Positions 57,036 through 60,000 of a DNA stretch of 60,000 nucleotides are shown piece by piece. Numbering within the stretch: the stretch's first letter is position 1; each line of letters starts with the position of its first letter. The stretch comes from Polytrichum commune (taxonomy: Eukaryota; Streptophyta; Polytrichopsida; Polytrichales; Polytrichaceae), in assembly GCA_950295325.1 (NCBI GenBank), contig OX485805.1:39483501-39543500 (forward strand), written 5' to 3'. A model generated the notes under the pieces. That model was given only the letters and a program-made list of their open reading frames with translations. It was not told where the DNA came from and did not search any database. The position numbers and the translations under genes are program-made.

Positions 57036-57109
57036 TTTTAGAGGAATTCATAGAATATACCTCAAATGAAGAAAGCAAAACAGGAAGATGTCAACATGTT
57101 ATCAGTTGC
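57036..57109 (+). mobile_element. Family A MITE fragment (A12)
   Basis: Only the central part is left: TTTTAGAGGAATTCATAGAA, TACCTCAAATGAA and GATGTCAACATGTTATCAG. Confidence 0.5.
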
Positions 57110-58139
57110 ATTTGGCTTTAGTGTATGACAATTTGCCCCCACAAAGCAGCAACAATCTGCATAATAGCAAAATACTCTCTGTTAGGAAGGACATAAGGCG
57201 TCACAGAGAGAAAAAAAGTCGACAGAAAAGTTGCAGAAATGTCATTGGACCTGATACAATCCTCTCCATAAACATAATGTAAACATGATGCTTACCCTTA
57301 GTATAGCGAACTCAGAATTGAAAAATGCTCAGCTATTGATACTTGCCATGGTCGTCGTCGTCGTCGTCATGATGGTCGTGAACTCTGCCAGGCCAATGTA
57401 CACGCAAGACAATTGGCAACCTCCCTCCCTCCGCCTCTACCTTCAAGAACTAATTGTCGTTTGAAAGACTTGATTCTAACCCATGTAGTTGAGATCTTTG
57501 TTTGGAAAAGTTAGATAAGGAGAGCCGGTGGGATGTGTGGTTGGATTTAGAATGGTGATGGTGCACCAATTGGGAAGAAGGCTACGATTTTGGGGGGATT
57601 GTGGAGGGAGGTGGATGGAGTGAGGGGCTTCCCATGAAGTTTCTTGAAAACCTCATTGGGAACGCCTTCTTGGGAACGAAGACAAATTTAGGTATTTCGT
57701 AAAGTTGGGTAGTAGTCTAAATTTGCAAATGGCTTTTTATTAATTGCGGGCACTTTGTATAAGACACTAAATTTGTGCATCTTACCTTTGCTTAGCCTAG
57801 TCTTTACCTACACTAAGGAGTGACTTTTCCACTTTATGTACATTTACCTTGTAAGAGGCTCACGGACCCAAAGGGTACCCCGGTAGCATTGCTACTTAAT
57901 GTTATGGCGGGTGGTGATCAACTTGCTAAAAATCTTGGATCTTAAAAAAAATGCATCAACGTAAAACAACATTGTGGTATCACATTATTGGCACATGACA
58001 ACATAAATGTCTTAATAATTATTGATTATTCTATAAGAATCCAATAAATTTTGTGTAAAATATGCTTCAAGAAAAAAATCATACAACCAAGAATATGAAG
58101 CATTTAGAGAAGAAGGAGGGAAAAGAATAGAAAAGAACT
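57110..58139. repeat. Non-coding with (GTC)n tract
   Basis: A GTC trinucleotide tract is at about 57,350-57,368. No gene is supported. The word GGAGGxxGTGG recurs at 57,590-57,620. Confidence 0.45.
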
Positions 58140-59290
58140 TACAAAATAGATTGATGGCCTCACGATTAAAATTTGGAGAATGATCTGAATCTTTAAAATT
58201 GGTATCTTTGGCAATAGCTCAAAGGGATTGTATAATCAAAGACTTCATGATGGAATCAAAAATATCTTTATCACCTTCCTATGCCAGGACGTGACGTTTC
58301 AAAGTGTGAGAAGCTTGTATGAACGGCCCTATCAAAGAAATAATGCACAATTATAAAGAGAACAATCTATGAGAGCATGTTAGTTGATATTGAAATTACA
58401 TCAAAAATATATATCAAAGTAAAAACAAATGAATTTATACATGTGAATGCAGTACGGTGTGCAACAATGCCTTCTGATTTTGACAAAGCAACAATCAAAA
58501 CTTGAAAGAACAATGGATGTTTTCTCGTGGTCCCCTCCAAGGTGTGACACCATCATCTCTTATAAGTTGAGCAGTAGCATTCATGAAGTTGTATAAAATG
58601 TCAGCATCCAAATCCATATCATTCTTCAAAAGATCGTTGTCAATATTCATTTGTAAAGGCAAAGGCATAATATGTTTCAATCCGGAAGTATTGCTAAAAT
58701 AGCAAAGGAACGAGAGTGACGTGAATTTGATTGTCTGTAAAACAAATAAAATGAAAGTAAAATGACAAACCAATCAAAATATGATGTAAACAAACAAAAA
58801 AATACATGAAAATGAGGAAAAATGTGAAGGAAACAAATTGGGAGATTAACCGTTTTGTTTAGATTGCAAGGATTGGCCACATGAAGTGGCTTTACATGAG
58901 TCCAAGGTTCATGACCAACCTTAATATTATAATTAGAAAAATAGAGACAATAATTCTTTTATTCACTTTGAATCTTCAAGATCAAATACCAACAAAACAC
59001 TATCGTTATGAAGATATTGCATACAAAATGAAAATAGAACAATAAGAAATTTATCGGACTTTGCTTTCCAAAAAGGTATTGAAGAAGGAGGTATTAAAAA
59101 TCCATGCACAAGAATCTCGTTTGGACATCCACAATACCCAAATCAAGTGCTAATGTTACATTTTGAATAACCTTGAAAATAAAATGTTTTTCCAAAAGTT
59201 GTAGGAAGTTAACAAAATGTGTTATGAACTTGGGGTGCACACTTCCAATATTTTTCAAAGGGGATGAAATATTTAAATAGCGTGGCTTTT
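58140..59290 (-). pseudogene. Decayed multi-exon gene, unknown family
   Basis: Read on -, coding-like segments follow in order. About 59,245-59,105 gives HFVNFLQLLEKHFIFK then VTLALDLGIVDVQTRFLCMD. About 59,030-58,965 gives LHNDSVLLVFDLEDS. About 58,925-58,830 gives VGHEPWTHVKPLHVANPCNL then NKTVN. After a TTTACAG acceptor near 58,737 comes LKNDMDLDADILYNFMNATA and a shift into VLIVALSKSEGIVAHRTAFT. After a TTGATAG acceptor near 58,330 comes IQASHTLKRHVLA, EGDKDIFDSIMKSLIIQS and AIAKDTNFKDSDHSPNFNRE, ending at a GTAAGT donor at about 58,143. Stops and at least one 1-nt shift break the frame. The NPCNLNKTVN piece slightly resembles the substrate-binding part of nucleotidyltransferases, too weak to assign. 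The 5' part may continue past 59,290. Confidence 0.5.
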
Positions 59291-60000
59291 ATTTTTCAAA
59301 AGTAAAAATCAAAACAAAGTTATAGTTTACAAAGGATGGGCTTTATACCTAATAATTAGGTTAAAGAAAAATATTTATTAGATGATTTTCAAAATAAAAA
59401 ATCATATGTAACATACATGAACAAACATCCCAAGAGAAAAATAAAAAATGTGTTGAGATAAATTTTTTATGGAGAATGCCAATAAAGGCCAAATTGTTAT
59501 ATAGACCTTAACCTTATGCTATTTGCCCCTATGAGAATGATCTCTATATATCCCAAATAATGAGACTAATTTCACTCATAAAATATAATATTTTAATTTA
59601 TTGAAGGAAACCCTTAAGGAAGGAGGAATGACCTCCCCGAAACCCTAATGGGGGTTCATTTCCACTCCTCCCTCAATGGGAGAGCACATTGAAGACATCT
59701 GCTACATAGACCGCGGGAAAGTGAACAAGGGGTAGAGTTGCAACTACAGCTTGTGTAGCAATGATAAAGGATGTGGGATCCTATTGGATAGGAAGGATGC
59801 AAAAGATACAAATGAAAGTTGAATCAAAATGGGGGTTATTGTGAAAAACCTACAGACCTCATAAACAAACCATCATCCAATGGGAAGAAAAATGGGTCTA
59901 GTCTAGGGCTGTTCATTGGTGATCTATGTAGAAAGAATGTGTGAGAAAAGGTTGGGTGGAATACATTGCAAGACCTAAAATTTTATATTTTGTTTAGATC
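59291..60000. other. No gene supported
   Basis: Upstream side of the - gene remnant. No exon or repeat was recognised with confidence. AT-rich DNA continues to the window edge. Confidence 0.4.

Overview
The window looks like intergenic DNA from the nuclear genome of a land plant, probably a seed plant with a large, repeat-rich genome. The evidence is AT-rich sequence, short GT-AG introns of plant type, decayed non-LTR retrotransposon protein of plant LINE type, and MITEs with Mutator-, PIF/Harbinger-, hAT- and CACTA-like termini. I cannot name the species. I see no intact, recognisable host gene, no tRNA or rRNA gene, and no CRISPR array or other prokaryotic feature. Most open frames are short and unsupported.

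Layout. 0-16.5 kb: a 521-bp element with GC-rich inverted ends (621-1141), the first copies of several dispersed families, a paired direct/inverted repeat structure (6.5-7.5 kb), a CpG-rich single-copy-looking stretch (7.9-8.9 kb) and a textbook PIF/Harbinger fold-back MITE with TTA duplications (11,532-11,925). 16.5-17.1 kb: a ~155-bp tandem repeat. 18.8-22.2 kb: a nest of MITEs of at least five families, one inside another, followed by a LINE remnant. 24.5-25.3 kb: a second CpG-rich stretch. 26-37 kb: more copies of the same families, a hAT-type element with a perfect 8-bp target duplication carrying a 21-bp G-rich minisatellite (34,915-35,615), and a ~205-bp tandem array (36.5-37.6 kb). 38-45.3 kb: simple and minisatellite repeats (31-bp, 35-bp and a degenerate ~16-bp array) and little else.

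The most coding-rich part is 46.2-55.7 kb. A 970-bp inverted-repeat element is followed by an AT-rich leader, then a decayed multi-exon gene on + (about 47.9-52.4 kb) and a decayed two-exon gene on - (about 55.0-52.6 kb). The two genes converge with 262 bp between their stops. Splice sites are mostly canonical and coding character is clear, but in-frame stops and frameshifts break both. I recognise neither protein. The layout suggests an old two-gene mobile element, or two unrelated genes, without visible termini. A third decayed multi-exon gene lies at 58.1-59.3 kb on -.

The commonest repeat (called A here) is a ~230-250 bp MITE with about a dozen full or partial copies. Three copies are flanked by 9-bp direct repeats, which points to Mutator-type transposition. 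Family letters A-E, F, G, H and I are labels used only in this annotation.
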